Source: AC-32 sp963704005 (GTDB taxonomy: Bacteria; Actinomycetota; Thermoleophilia; Gaiellales; Gaiellaceae). From it: a stretch of DNA of 64,000 nucleotides. Within the stretch, counting starts at the first letter, position 1. Each line of letters opens with the position of its first letter. The translations under genes were made by a program, and so were the position numbers. Of the stretch, positions 31,882-42,500 are shown piece after piece. The notes below the pieces were generated by a model, which was not told the DNA's origin, did not search any database, and saw only the letters and a list, made by a program, of their open reading frames with translations. The DNA lies in the NCBI GenBank assembly GCA_963704005.1, contig CAVPGJ010000004.1, forward strand, positions 372,001 through 436,000. The letters are read 5' to 3'.

Positions 31882-33779
31882 TCAGCGCCCCCTCGCCGGC
31901 ACGGCGGCCGGGCGGGCGACGGGCGCCGCGCCGTCGCCGTAGCCGTACGGGTCGTTCTCGAAGACCGGGATCCGGTCGAAGTTCTGGACCGGGACGGGGG
32001 AGGGGAGCTGCCACTCGATCGAGAGCGAGCCCCACGGGTTCCGCTCGGCGCGCACCTTCTTGAACAGGAGCGACCAGACGAGGTTGTAGAGGAACACGAG
32101 CATCGAGAGGCCGAGCACGAAGGCCGAGACCGACGCCCAGTCGTTCAGGAACTGCAGGCTGGGCGCGTAGGTCGACGACGCGGCGGGGCTGACCGAGGAA
32201 TCCGACCGCGAACAGCGGCGCAAAGGTCGAGTTGAAGGCGATGAACATGACCCAGAAGTGGATCTTCCCGAGCCGCTCGTTCAGCTCGTAGCCCGTCATC
32301 TTCGGGAGCCAGTAGTAGATCGCGGCGAAGAATGTGAAGATCAGCCCGCCCATGATCGTGTAGTGGAAGTGGGCCATCACGAAGAAGCTGCCGTGCTCGG
32401 TCGTGTCGCTCGGGGTGTCCGAGTTGAAGAACCCCGAGAGCCCGCCGATCAGGAAGTTGAAGAACCAGGCGAGGGCAGAAGAGCATCGGCACGGTGAAGC
32501 GGATGCTCCCGCGCCAGAGCGTCATCAGGCCGCAGAGGAAGGTGAACCCTGTCGGGATCGAGATCAGCTCCGTCGAGAGCATGTAGAACGGGCGCAGGTT
32601 GCTGTTGATCCCGCTCATGAACAGGTGGTGCTGCCAGACGAGGAAGCTCAGCAGCGTGACGCCGAGCATCCCGGCCACGGCCAGCCGGTAGCCCCAGAGC
32701 GGCTTCCGGGAGAAGACCGGCAGCAGCTCGAGCAGGACGCCGAACCCGGGGATCGCCAGGATGTAGACCTCGGGGTGGCCGAAGAACCAGAACAGGTTCT
32801 CGTACAGGTACGAGCTGCCGCCGCCGGCGGATAGGAAGAACGTCGTCTGCGCGGTTCGGTCGAGCAGCACCATCGCGAGGGCCGCGATCAGCACCGGGGC
32901 CGCGAGCAGGTTCAGGATCGAGGTGGAGATGACTGCCCACACGAAGATCGGCAGTCGCGACCACGTCATGCCCGGCGCCCGCATCGTCACGACCGTGGCG
33001 ATCATGTTCAGTCCGAGCAGGCACATCGAGACGCCGACGAGCGCGAAGAACATGATGAAGGAGTCCATGCCGGCGTTCGCCTGGTCGTTGAGCGGCGCGT
33101 AGCCCGTCCAGCCGGTCGGGAAGCCGCCGAAGAAGACCGTCGTGACCAGGATGCCGCCGCCCGCCATCAGCAGCCAGAAGGTGAGCGCCTCGATCCGCGG
33201 GAAGGCCATCCGCCGCGCGCCGATCATGATCGGGACGAAGTAGTTGGCGAACGGGCCGAGGATCGCGCTCGTCATCATCCCCATCATCATCGTCCCGTGC
33301 ATCCCGACCAGCGTCAGGTAGTTGCCGGCGTTGAAGACAGGGGTCGGGCGCAGGAGCTGGACGCGGATCAGCATCGCGTTCAGGCCGCCGATGAAGAAGA
33401 AGAGCCCGATGCCATAGAGGTACTGCAGGCCGACGACCTTGTGGTCGGTGCAGAGCCCGAAGTAGCGTCCGATCCCTTCCGTCTCCTTCTCCCGCAAGGA
33501 CGGCGGGTAGCCGCGCAGGCGCGCGAGGGGGTACTGCAGGAACCCCATCCCGGCGAGGAAGCCGAGGACGCCGAAGGTGTAGCCCATGAAGACGGCGATG
33601 TCGTTCTCGCCGGTGTCGCCGAAGTAGTCGAGGCTCGCGCCGCTCGCGACGTGGTGCCCGAGATACCAACCGAGGTACCAGCCGCCGATCCCGAGCAGCG
33701 CGGCGGTCAGCAGGTTGTAGCCGACCAGGCGCCGCCAGAGCGGGCGCCGCGCGGCTGGGGCTGGGGCGGTCTCGGTCAT
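31882..33779 (-). CDS. ctaD: Cytochrome c oxidase subunit I (two +1 frame breaks)
   Basis: About 631 residues once two extra bases are removed: one in the GGG at 32473-32475 and one near 32176. Restored sequence carries the haem and CuB ligands: V-G-M-H-G-T (low-spin haem), G-H-P-E-V-Y (His-Tyr crosslink site), W-Q-H-H-L-F (CuB) and A-H-F-H-Y-T. The total length of 1898 bases is 3n+2, matching exactly two insertions. Two additional helices precede the core at the N-terminus (about 15-40 and 60-80). The C-terminal part includes F-L-N-D-W-A-S-V-S-A. The start overlaps the ctaC stop (ATGA). Confidence 0.88.
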
Positions 33780-34633
33780 CCGGCCCTCAGCCCCGGCTCG
33801 GGGGCGTAGGTCGTCGCGTAGGGCGGCAGGTCCTTGAGGATCGCCCCGTAGAGAACCTTCTGCTGTGCGATCCAGGCGGAGAACGCCGCCGGCGGGACGA
33901 CTTTCCCCTTCTGGTCGAACATGTAGCCGTGCCAGAGCCCGCAGAGCTCGGCGCAGCGGATGTTGAGCGTGAGCGGGTGCTTCGTGTGGACGTAGACGAC
34001 GTTGTCCACGCCTGGATTCGCGTCGGCCTTGACGCCGAGGTTGACCGCCCAGAACGAATGGATCACGTCCAGCGACGTGACGTGCAGGCGGATCAGGGTG
34101 TCGGCCGGCAGGTAGAGGTGCGGAGTCTCGAGACCGCCGTACTTCGGATAGCGGTAGGTGAACTCCCACTGCTGGCCGATCACCTGGACGTCCATCGCCG
34201 TGTTGTGGGCGGACGGGAGAAAGGTGGCGCTCGGGCCCTGGCCGCCGCCGGCCCCGTCCTTGACGAGCTCGTATGTCCCGAAGCCTGCGAGGACCAGGAC
34301 CGTCGCGGAGCTGAGGACGATCCAGAGCACCGACAGCCGCGAGTCGCCCCTGACCGGCAGCCCTTCGACCGCGGCCTCGCGCTGACGGAAGACGATCAGC
34401 GCATAGCCGAGCATCACGACCACGAAGGCCACGACCGGCGCGGCGAAGCCGATCAGGACCTGGTTGTCGAAGACCTGGCCCTGCGCCTGCTCGCTGCCGT
34501 TGCCAGGCGGGATCAGCGGCCCGATGACGAGCGCGGCGATCGGCGTGATCACCACGCTGACCGCGAGCCAGATCGTGATCAGGCGGCGCCCGTGCGGCGT
34601 GTCCCGTGGAGCCCGTGTGTCGACAGTCGCCAT
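33776..34633 (-). CDS. ctaC: Cytochrome c oxidase subunit II
   Basis: 285 residues: three hydrophobic segments (about 18-40, 58-83, 100-124) and a C-terminal cupredoxin domain. The CuA site is complete: I-H-S-F-W-A-V and C-A-E-L-C-G-L-W-H-G-Y-M (Cys, Cys, His, Met). No cytochrome c domain is fused, so electrons must come from a separate cytochrome. Nine bases separate it from the upstream cupredoxin-like gene. Confidence 0.9.
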   Translation of the reverse strand: MATVDTRAPRDTPHGRRLITIWLAVSVVITPIAALVIGPLIPPGNGSEQAQGQVFDNQVLIGFAAPVVAFVVVMLGYALIVFRQREAAVEGLPVRGDSRLSVLWIVLSSATVLVLAGFGTYELVKDGAGGGQGPSATFLPSAHNTAMDVQVIGQQWEFTYRYPKYGGLETPHLYLPADTLIRLHVTSLDVIHSFWAVNLGVKADANPGVDNVVYVHTKHPLTLNIRCAELCGLWHGYMFDQKGKVVPPAAFSAWIAQQKVLYGAILKDLPPYATTYAPEPGLRAG

Positions 34634-34642
34634 GGACGCTTG

Positions 34643-35308
34643 CTAGACGACGTTGATGAACCCGTCCATGTAGCCGATCGTCTGCATCGGCCCGCCGAAG
34701 CCGAACTGGAAGCCTGCTGCGCAGGGCACGAAGCACTGCCAGCGGTACTTGCCCTTCTTGCCGGTTCTGAAGACGAAGGTGATCGTGTTGTGCGCCATCG
34801 TCTTCGGGTCGCAGGGCGCGTACCCGCACTGGTTCTTGGCGTCGTCCGCGACGCCCTCGAGCGGAACGAGGACGCCGAGCTGCGGGATGGCGAAGGTGTG
34901 GGAGGCGTTGTCCGGCTTGATCTTGATGAACGGCTTGCCGTTGAGCGTGGCCTGGCCGACAAGCCCCTGGGACCCGGCGAGGAACTCGTTGCGCAGGCCG
35001 CTGGCGCCGTCGAACTGGTAGACGGTGACGTGCACGAGCGAGTTCGCCGGCACCGTCCAGATCGTGCTGCGCTCCCACTTCCCCTGCTTGCGGATCAGGT
35101 ACGAGACCCAGTTCGGGTTCGGGGAAACCTTCGAGCCCACGGCGGCGACGGTCTGGATCGTGATATGCGCCCCGGCACTGTCGACGGGCGGCCGGTAGGT
35201 GGGCGGGCCGCTCAGCAGCCAGTTGGCGATGTAGAAGCCGATGAGCACGCCAGCGACGGCAACACCGAGGCCGACCCCAACAAGCTTCCCGACCACGGCG
35301 CGCATCAT
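34643..35308 (-). CDS. Cupredoxin-like membrane protein heading the oxidase operon
   Basis: 221 residues from ATG 35308 (a GTG at 35332 is also possible). One N-terminal helix (about 7-32), then an external beta-rich domain. Possible copper residues: His in N-A-S-H-T-F-A-I-P, Cys pair in Q-C-F-V-P-C, Met in G-G-P-M-Q-T and G-Y-M-D-G-F. The layout recalls subunit II but lacks the CuA His four residues after the second Cys. It may be a type-1 copper electron carrier or an accessory subunit; I have a weak memory of similar genes beside actinobacterial oxidases. Confidence 0.6.
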   Translation of the reverse strand: MMRAVVGKLVGVGLGVAVAGVLIGFYIANWLLSGPPTYRPPVDSAGAHITIQTVAAVGSKVSPNPNWVSYLIRKQGKWERSTIWTVPANSLVHVTVYQFDGASGLRNEFLAGSQGLVGQATLNGKPFIKIKPDNASHTFAIPQLGVLVPLEGVADDAKNQCGYAPCDPKTMAHNTITFVFRTGKKGKYRWQCFVPCAAGFQFGFGGPMQTIGYMDGFINVV

Positions 35309-35338
35309 GACACGATGGATCGCCGCGTGCACCGGGAA

Positions 35339-35372
35339 CTGACACTCCGGGACCGGCGGTCCGGAGTGTCAG
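35339..35372 (-). terminator. Hairpin CTGACACTCCGG-gGACC / GGTCCGGAGTGTCAG
   Basis: A stem of 15 pairs with one bulged G and a GGC loop, between the small membrane gene at 35383 and the oxidase operon start at 35308. It may end the upstream transcript. As only 30 bases remain before the oxidase genes, it could instead be in their leader and act as an attenuator. Confidence 0.55.
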
Positions 35373-35382
35373 CTGTGAGGGG

Positions 35383-35577
35383 CTAGGCGGCGCGGTCGAG
35401 CTCGGGCCGCACAGGCCTGGCCTGTACGACCTCGAGCTCGAGCGGCTGCGACCAGCGCGCGACCCGGGCGGCCTTCGAGCCCGCGATGCGATGGCCCATG
35501 ACCATCACCAGCGCGAGCATCGTCAGCAGCCAGGTCGCGACGATGCCGTTCAGGATGAGGATGCTCGTCGTGTTCAT
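35383..35577 (-). CDS. 64-aa single-helix membrane protein
   Basis: A helix (about 7-30: I-L-N-G-I-V-A-T-W-L-L-T-M-L-A-L-V-M-V-M) with a basic, then acidic, cytoplasmic tail. It lies between the Sco chaperone (divergent) and the oxidase operon and may be an accessory protein. No family recognised. Confidence 0.55.
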   Translation of the reverse strand: MNTTSILILNGIVATWLLTMLALVMVMGHRIAGSKAARVARWSQPLELEVVQARPVRPELDRAA

Positions 35578-35665
35578 GGCTTGGATGATCGAGGCCGCCC
35601 CTGAGAGACACGTGAGATCCGGCTAAGAGTCGCGTGAGAATTCGCGTATCCTCGAGTCGAGGCCG

Positions 35666-36340
35666 ATGTCGGCGAACGAGCCAACTGCACGCCGGACGTT
35701 GTGGCCGCGGCTCCCGCTGTGGCGCTGGGTCGCAGCCGCACTTGCTCTTGGCGTCGCGCTGGGGGCCGGGATCGCGCTGCTGCACCGGTCCGGCCGCACG
35801 CAGCCGCTCTCGACGCTTCCCGGCCGGCCGGCGGCGACCTGGCCGGCGGGTGCGCAGCGGGCTCCCGGCTTCCGCCTCGCGGACGCGTCCGGCGCGCCGA
35901 TCTCGCTCGGCGCCTTCCGCGGGCGGCCGGTGATCGTGACGTTCATCGACCCGGTCTGCACGACCCTCTGCCCGCTCGAGGCGCAGCAGTTGAAGAGCGC
36001 GCTCGCATCGGTCCCCTCGGCGAGCCGACCGGCGATTCTCGCGGTCAGCGTCAACCCGTGGGCGCAGTCGCGGACCGCCTATCGTCGGGATGCGAGGAAA
36101 TGGCGCCTGCCCCCGCAATGGCACTGGGCGGCCGGCCGCTATGCCCGCCTCGCACGGGTCTGGAAGGACTACAAGATCGGCGTGCTCGACCAGAAGAAGA
36201 CCGTCGACGGGATCACCGTGCACAACGTGGCCCACACCGAGGCTTCGTACGTGGTCGACGCCGACGGCTACCAGCGGGCGCTCTTCCTCTACCCGTTCCA
36301 GGGCGCAGACGTCGCCGCGGTGTTGAAGACGCTCAACTGA
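35666..36340 (+). CDS. Sco1/SenC-type copper chaperone
   Basis: 224 residues: signal-anchor helix (about 22-40), then a thioredoxin fold with the copper-binding C-T-T-L-C (in D-P-V-C-T-T-L-C-P) and a conserved His in H-T-E-A-S-Y-V-V-D. Sco proteins metallate or reduce the CuA site of subunit II; the adjacent ctaC operon supports this. TATCCT 13 bases before the ATG suggests a very short leader. Confidence 0.88.
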   Translation: MSANEPTARRTLWPRLPLWRWVAAALALGVALGAGIALLHRSGRTQPLSTLPGRPAATWPAGAQRAPGFRLADASGAPISLGAFRGRPVIVTFIDPVCTTLCPLEAQQLKSALASVPSASRPAILAVSVNPWAQSRTAYRRDARKWRLPPQWHWAAGRYARLARVWKDYKIGVLDQKKTVDGITVHNVAHTEASYVVDADGYQRALFLYPFQGADVAAVLKTLN

Positions 36341-36346
36341 TAGGGG

Positions 36347-36375
36347 TTGTAATACCAAAGCGAGTGGCGTAGGTT
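36347..36375 (+). promoter_or_regulatory. Predicted promoter of the S53 peptidase gene
   Basis: TTGTAA (36347-36352), 17 bases, TAGGTT (36370-36375), about 50 bases before ATG 36428, followed by a purine-rich ribosome site (GAGGGAGAGGGAG). Confidence 0.45.
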
Positions 36376-36427
36376 CCCCGTGGTCTGAGAGGGATTCTCG
36401 GCATCTGACTACCGAGGGAGAGGGAGA

Positions 36428-39400
36428 ATGTCACGCATGCGCGGAGCCGCGCTGGGCCGGTTGTTGATCGCCGCCGCAGCGCTGATCGTCGTCGGCACTT
36501 CGATTTCGGCGGCTGCGGCCGTCGGTTCGTCCTCGAAGCGTCAAAGCGTCTGGCCCCAACAGCACCTCAAGGGCCTCCGCACCTACAACCGCCAGGTTCC
36601 GCGCGTCGTGAACAAGGGCCTCGCGCGCCATCTCCGCGCGCACAAGGCGTCGTCGCGGCTCACAGTGAGCTTCGGCCTGCCGCTGCGCGACAAGGCCGGC
36701 CTCGACCGGCTGATCAAGGAGGAGGCCTGGACGCACAGCTATCCGACTCGCGCCGAGCTGTACGCGCGTTTCGCTCCCTCGAAGGCGCAGTACAACGCGT
36801 TGCGCGTCTGGCTGACGCGGCACGGCTTCCGGGTCACGCACCTCGGCCGCGACCGGCTGGTGATTGCCGCGAGCGCGAAGACCTCGACGATCCAGCGGGT
36901 CCTCCACACCAAGATCGCCGACTTCGTCAGCCCGGGCTTCACGTACCAGCGGGTGAAGGTGAAGCCGTTCGCGTTCTTCGCGAACACCGGGCCGGCGAGC
37001 CTCCCGGCGCGCTTCGGCGTCCAGACGATCTCGGGCCTGACCAACGTCGCCCGCTTCTTCACCGACTACGTGCTTTCGCACCCGAACACGTATGGACACG
37101 AGCCGCTCGTACGCAGCGGCGGCTACTACCCGGTCGACCTGCGCGGGCTCTACAACGTCACCGGGCACGGCTTCGACGGCACCGGCCAGACGCTCGGCTT
37201 CACGCTCTGGACGGCCCCCGAGCAACAGCCTGCGATGACCGCGTTCGCAACCGACCACCGGCGACCAGCCCATCACCGTCGACCCGTCGTGCACGGCGAC
37301 CGGCAACTCGCCGACGACGCCGAGCTCCTGCTCGACGCAGACGGTCGCCGGCGACCACCTGATGACCATCCTCGAGAACGGCAACGTCGATCCGAGCTAC
37401 GAACTTCGGCTCCAACGTCGAGACGGCGCTCGACATCGAGGCGGCGCACGGCGTCGCCACGCACGCCGGCCTCAAGTACTACGCCTCGGAGTGCGCCACG
37501 ACCCCGCCGCCGAACACCGGTCTCGCGAACGCCGGCTGCAACGGCACGGACGTCGGCATGGAGATGGCGATGGAGGACGCGGCCAACGACCCGACGCTGC
37601 ACAGCGTCTCGAACTCCTGGGCGTACGGCGGCGAGGCCGAGTGGGGCGCCACCGACCCGTTCGTGGTCGCCACCGGCAACATCCTCGCGCTCGGCGCAGC
37701 GGCCGGGACGACCTTCTACTACTCGACCGGCGACTCCGGCACGTACGAGTCGGGCTACCCGTCCGACAGCCCGTACGTCGTCGTCGGTCGGCGGCACGAG
37801 CACGTACTCGACCACCAACTCCGCGACGTGGAGCACGAGCGTCACGTGGAACGGCGGCGGGAGCTGGTGCTCGTCGTCAGTACGCCCGGCCCGCCTGGCA
37901 GACCGGCGCCGGCGTCACCGCCAACGCGTCGTGCCCGGGCCGCGTCATCCCGGACGAGTCGGCGGTCGCCGACCCGAACACGGGCGTCCGCTTCACCTCC
38001 AGCACGAACCTGACCGGCGGCACGCAGAGCGGCCAGGTCGGCGGCACGAGCCTCTCGGCTCCGGTGCTGAACGGCCTGCAGGCGGTCACGCAGAACTTCG
38101 TCAACGCACAGACCTACCCGGGCTCGACGCCGCACATCGGCTTCGTGGCGCCGGTGCTCTACCAGCTCGGAAACAGTGGCCACGCGGACAGCTACTTCCG
38201 CGACGTCGACTGCGGCAACACGGCGAACCCGACCAGCGGGCCCGGACGGCGACGCCGCGATCAAGGGCTGGGACGCGGCGACCGGCTGGGGCGAGCAAGA
38301 CTGGTTCAACTTCTCGCACGGGCTATCGCGCAGCTGCTCGGCGCCACGAACGTCAGCACGCCGTCGTCGCTGAGCCAGCACTTCGCGTGGACGTGCGCCA
38401 AGACGCCGAGCAACTCGACCGAGCGCGGCGTTCTCCTGCCCGACGGCCTCGATCTGCTACGCGGTCGGCGCGTCCTCGGGCGGGACGCCGTGGTACGGCA
38501 AGTTCATCCCCGGCGGCGCGTGGGGCGCGGCGAACACGATCTTCAAGTCGACCGACGGCGGCCGGACCTGGTTCCCGTCGAACAGCGACATGTTCTCGAT
38601 CGCGTGCACGAGCAGCGCGACGTGCATGACTGTCGGCGCGCGCGGCCGTGAGCGGCGCACGACCGACGGCGGCGACACGTGGACCGACGTGGCGACCGCG
38701 CCCGGCAACAACAAGCCGCTGACGCAGGTCGAGTGCCCGAGCTCGTCGATCTGCTACGCGGTCGGCGACCGCGGCAACATCGAGAAGTCGACCGACGGCG
38801 GTCAGACGTGGTCGTGGCAGTTCGGCACCACGTACGGCAACCCGATGTACGGCCTGTCCTGCCCGATCGACGTCGACCTGCTACGCGACCGACATCTACG
38901 CGCACGTCTTCAAGACGATCGACGGCGGCGCGAACTGGGCTGCGCAGGTGACGCCGATCACGACGCCGTACACACCGGTCGTCGCCGAGACCGGCGGCCC
39001 GAACCCGTGGGGCGGCCTGAGGGCGATCTCGTGCTCCGACGCGAGCACGTGCGTCGGAGTCGGGATCTACGCGACCGTCGAGCGGGCAGACGAACCCGAA
39101 TCCGGATCCGCCGATCGTCACGACGACCGACGGCGGCGCGACCTGGACGCGTCAGGTCAGCGGCACCGGCACCGGCAACTTCCTCCAGGCCGTCTCGTGC
39201 GTGCCCAGCACAACGAATTGCTGGGCGGTCGGCCGCGCCGGCAAGATCGTGACCACGACCGACCTCGTCACGTGGACGGCGCAGACCTCGGGCACGACGA
39301 GCTACCTGAACAGCGTCCAGTGCCTGAGCACGTCGTTCTGCATCGCGGTCGGCCAGACCGGCACCGTGGACACCTACGACGGCACGAACTGGACCGCGAC

Positions 39401-41410
39401 CACCGGCAACGGCGGCACGGGGACGCTCGCCGACGTGACGTGCAACGGCGGCAACTGCTACGCCACCGGCAAGCAGGGCATCACGCTGCTGACGCACGAC
39501 CGGCGGCACGAGCTGGACCCAGCAGGCCGGCGGCGGCTCGCAGGCGAACCAGCTCAACGGGATCTCCTGCCTGTCGGCGAGCGCCTGCTACGCGGCCGGC
39601 AACGCCGGGCAGTTGCTCAAGACGACGAACGGCGGCCAGACCTGGACGATCCCGACGAGCGGCACCACGACGAACCTCAACAGCATCGCCTGTACGTCGT
39701 CCAACGCGTGCACGGCGGTCGGCGCGGTTGCAAGCGGCGCAGCGGTCGTGCGATACACGGCGGACGGCTCGACGTGGAACGGTGGTGCGAGCACGGGCGC
39801 GAGCGCCCTCACCGGGGTGGCGTGCCCTGCGGCCAGCGCGTGTGTCGCGGTCGGCGCGGCCGGCACGGCCCGCACGTCCGCCGACGGAGGCGCGACCTGG
39901 GCGGCCGGCACGACCGGCACCACCAACGCGCTGAACGCGGTTTCGTGCCCGTCGACCGGCGCGTGCTACGCGGCCGGCGCGGCCGGCACGATCCTCAAGT
40001 CCGCGGACAGCGGGGCCACCTGGTCACCCCAGACGAGCGGCGTAACGGCGACCCTGAACGGCGTCGCGTGCACGAACCCGACGACATGCATCGTGGACGG
40101 GACGACCGGCTTGATCTCGCGCACGATCGACGGCGGCACGAACTGGGGCCAGCAGGGCAACCCCGACAGCGGCCCGACCACGGCGCTGAACGCCACGAGC
40201 ATCACGCTCAACGGCTCGCTGTGCACGTCGGTCCGCTGCCTCGTGGGCACCGGCGCACAGGGCGACATCCTGTTCTCGGTGAGCCTGCCTGTGACCACCG
40301 CGTCGCTCAGCCCGGCGAGCCCGAACGGCTCGAACGGCTGGTACATCTCGGCGCCCACTGTGACGTTGACGGCGACGGCGGGCGATCTCCCGGTCGCGTC
40401 GACGCACTACTCGATCGACGGCGGCTCGGACCAGACCTACAGCGGGCCGTTCAGCATCTCGACCGACGGATCGCACACGGTCTCGTTCTACTCCGTCGAC
40501 AGCGACGGGAACGCCGAGACCCCGCAATCGATCACGGTCAAGGTCGACCTGAACGACGCCGACCTCGTCGGCGTCGATCTCGCCGGCGATCCAGAACGGC
40601 TGGTACGCCAGCCCGACGGTCACGCTGACCGGCGACGACGGCGCCGGCTCGGGGATCGACCACATCAGCTACAAGATCGACGGCGAGGCGAGCTGGCACA
40701 CCTACACGGGCCCGCTCTCCGGCTTTGCGACCGGGAACCACTTCGTGCAGTTCCAGGCGACCGACGTCGCCGGGCGGGTGGAGCCCTCGGTCAACCTGGT
40801 CGCCTTCAAGGCCGACTCGGACAAGCCGACCGTCAACATCGTCCACCCGGCCGAGGGCGAGGTCTACCGGCTCGACAAGGTCGCCAAGGCCAACTTCAAG
40901 TGCGCCGACAAGCAGTCGGGCCTCGCCTCCTGCGTCGGCAGCGTCGCCGACGGCTCGCCGATCGACACCTCGTCGGTCGGCACGCACAGCTTCACGGTGA
41001 CGGCGACCGACCAGGCCGGCAACCTGACCACGGTCACCCACCACTACAGCGTCGTCTACACCTGGAACGGCTTCTTCGCCCCGATCTCCAACCCGGGCGA
41101 GGGCCTGAACCTGGTGCACGCGGGCGACCTGATCAAGCTCGGCTTCGGCCTCGACGGCGACCAGGGCCTCTCGGTGCTCGCCGGCGGCTCGCCGAGCTCG
41201 GTCGAGGTCAGCTGTCCCGGTGAGGCGCCGCACCTGGTCGCAGGAGCCCACGAGGGCACGCCGCCCGGGCTCGTCTACGGGCTCGGCTCCTCGCACTACT
41301 ACTACGGCTGGGAGACCAGCCCGGCCTGGGCCGGCAGCTGCCGCCAGTTCAGCCTGACGCTGAACGACGGCACGCCCGCGCACACGGCCGTCTTCGAGTT
41401 CTTCGCCTAG
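36428..41410 (+). CDS. Giant secreted S53 (sedolisin) peptidase with 13 Cys-pair repeats and PxKF C-terminus (multiple frame breaks)
   Basis: Restored length about 1655 residues. A signal peptide (residues 1-35) is followed by a pro-kumamolisin activation domain (R-L-T-V-S-F-G-L-P-L-R ... F-R-V-T-H-L-G-R-D-R-L) and the S53 catalytic domain with all hallmarks: E-T-A-L-D (Glu/Asp), S-T-G-D-S-G (oxyanion Asp), G-G-T-S-L-S-A-P (Ser), and the Ca site D-V-D-C ... D-G-D-A-A-I-K-G-W-D-A-A-T-G-W-G. Thirteen propeller-like repeats of about 45 residues follow, each with a Cys pair (such as S-C-P-T-A-S-I-C-Y-A-V-G) and usually T-D-G-G-x-T-W. Then come two OmpL47-like domains, an Ig-like domain and PxKF. 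Eleven frame changes occur (near 37253, 37401, 37786, 37876, 38244, 38320, 38430, 38875, 39080, 39498, 40561); ten are +1. Confidence 0.82.
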
Positions 41411-41418
41411 TGCTGTGA

Positions 41419-41450
41419 CCCGGGGGAGCGGCGCGAGCTGCTCCTCCGGG
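41419..41450 (+). terminator. Second copy of the PxKF-gene terminator hairpin
   Basis: CCCGGGGGAGCGGC, loop GCGA, GCTGCTCCTCCGGG. Two bases differ from the perfect copy at 18189, and both changes convert G-C into G-U pairs in plus-strand RNA, so the stem survives. It lies eight bases after the stop of the S53 gene. Confidence 0.7.
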
Positions 41451-41459
41451 GACCTGGAT

Positions 41460-42471
41460 CTAGCGGGCCCAGGGCCGCACGGCGCCGACGTAGCCGAAGA
41501 GGTACGAAGGGTCGGAGAGCGCCGAGATCTTGACCACGTCGCCGGTGTGCGGCGCCTGGATGAAGGCGCCGTGGCCGATGTAGATCCCTTCGTGCTGCGG
41601 CCCGCGCGAGCTCGGCTCGAAGAAGACCAGGTCTCCGGGCTCGAGATCGGACGGCGGCACCCGTGCGCCCTCGTACCACTGCGCGCCGGTGTAGTGCGTG
41701 AGCGAGATCCCGAGCTGCGCGTAGACGAACATCGCGAAGCCGGAACAGTCGAAGCCGTTGATCGGGTCGGCGCCGCCCCAGAGGTAGGGGACGCCGAGGT
41801 ACCGCTCGGCGATCGCGACCGCTCGCGTTCCGATCGGGCCGTTCGACGGGCGGCGGAGTCAGGAACTCGGGAAAGGCCTCCGGGAAGCCGGTGCTGGCGC
41901 CGTGGCCGGAGACGCCGAGCGAGAGCCACGAGAGGCGGGCCTGGCGGTGGCGGGCGGGCGGCTGGGCGGCGCGGGCGAGACCGATCAGGAGCTGCGTGCC
42001 CGGGTCGAGCCCGCTCGAGGTGTCGCCGGAGACGACGCGCAGGCCGACGACGCCGCTGCCCTCGCCGGGGACGACGGCCTCCTGCAGCACGACCAGGTAG
42101 CTCGCCGGGCCGAGCGGGACGAGCGTGTTCGGCTTGCCGGAGACGAGATGGCCGTCGACCTCCAGCCCCCGGACGAGCGCCCCGCGGAGGCCGTGGGCGG
42201 GAACGAAGATGCGGGCCACGTAGACCTTGCCGCCGGCGACCGAGACCCCGCGCAGGTCGACCCCGCGCGCGCTCCGGGTGGCCGAGTCGACGCGGAGCGT
42301 CCAGCCGGCGTCCTGGACGCTGGCGAACGAGCCCTGGCCGGCGCTCGCGACGAGATTCCCGGAGGTGTCGCGGATCTCGGCGATCCCGGCCGCGAGGCTC
42401 GCGTGCGCCCGGGCCGGCAGCGCGCAGACGGCCCCGACCAGGACGAGCACCGCAAGCAGGCGCCGGGACAC
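41460..42471 (-). CDS. Secreted NlpC/P60 (C40) cell-wall peptidase (one +1 frame break)
   Basis: About 336 residues after removing one base near 41847. A signal peptide (residues 1-26, ending A-R-A-H-A) leads to an uncharacterised beta-rich region (about 30-190) and a C-terminal NlpC/P60 domain: catalytic Cys in F-D-C-S-G-F-A, His in H-E-G-I-Y-I-G-H-G and a following A-P-H-T-G. It would cut peptidoglycan stem peptides, in cell division or remodelling. Total length 3n+1 agrees with a single insertion. It converges with the S53 gene. Confidence 0.85.
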
Positions 42472-42500
42472 CTACAGATGGTTGCACACGCGAGAGCGCG

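Noticed and set aside
32145..35345. 1066-codon frame spanning ctaC and ctaD on the minus strand
   Set aside because: It is the ctaD frame extended through ctaC and the cupredoxin-like gene out of frame; the real genes have clear starts at 33779 and 34633.
38430..40140. Tandem DNA repeats in the S53 gene as a mobile or CRISPR element
   Set aside because: The periodicity is at protein level (13 propeller-like repeats); nucleotide units are diverged and have no direct-repeat/spacer pattern.
36428..41410. Pseudogene interpretation of the S53 gene
   Set aside because: All catalytic residues and cysteines are kept, no in-frame stops occur between breaks, breaks are nearly all +1, and neighbouring essential genes (such as ctaD) show the same type of break.
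36428..41410. Programmed +1 frameshifting
   Set aside because: No common slippery sequence, stop codon or stimulatory structure was seen at the breaks, and ten shifts in one mRNA would be prohibitively inefficient.
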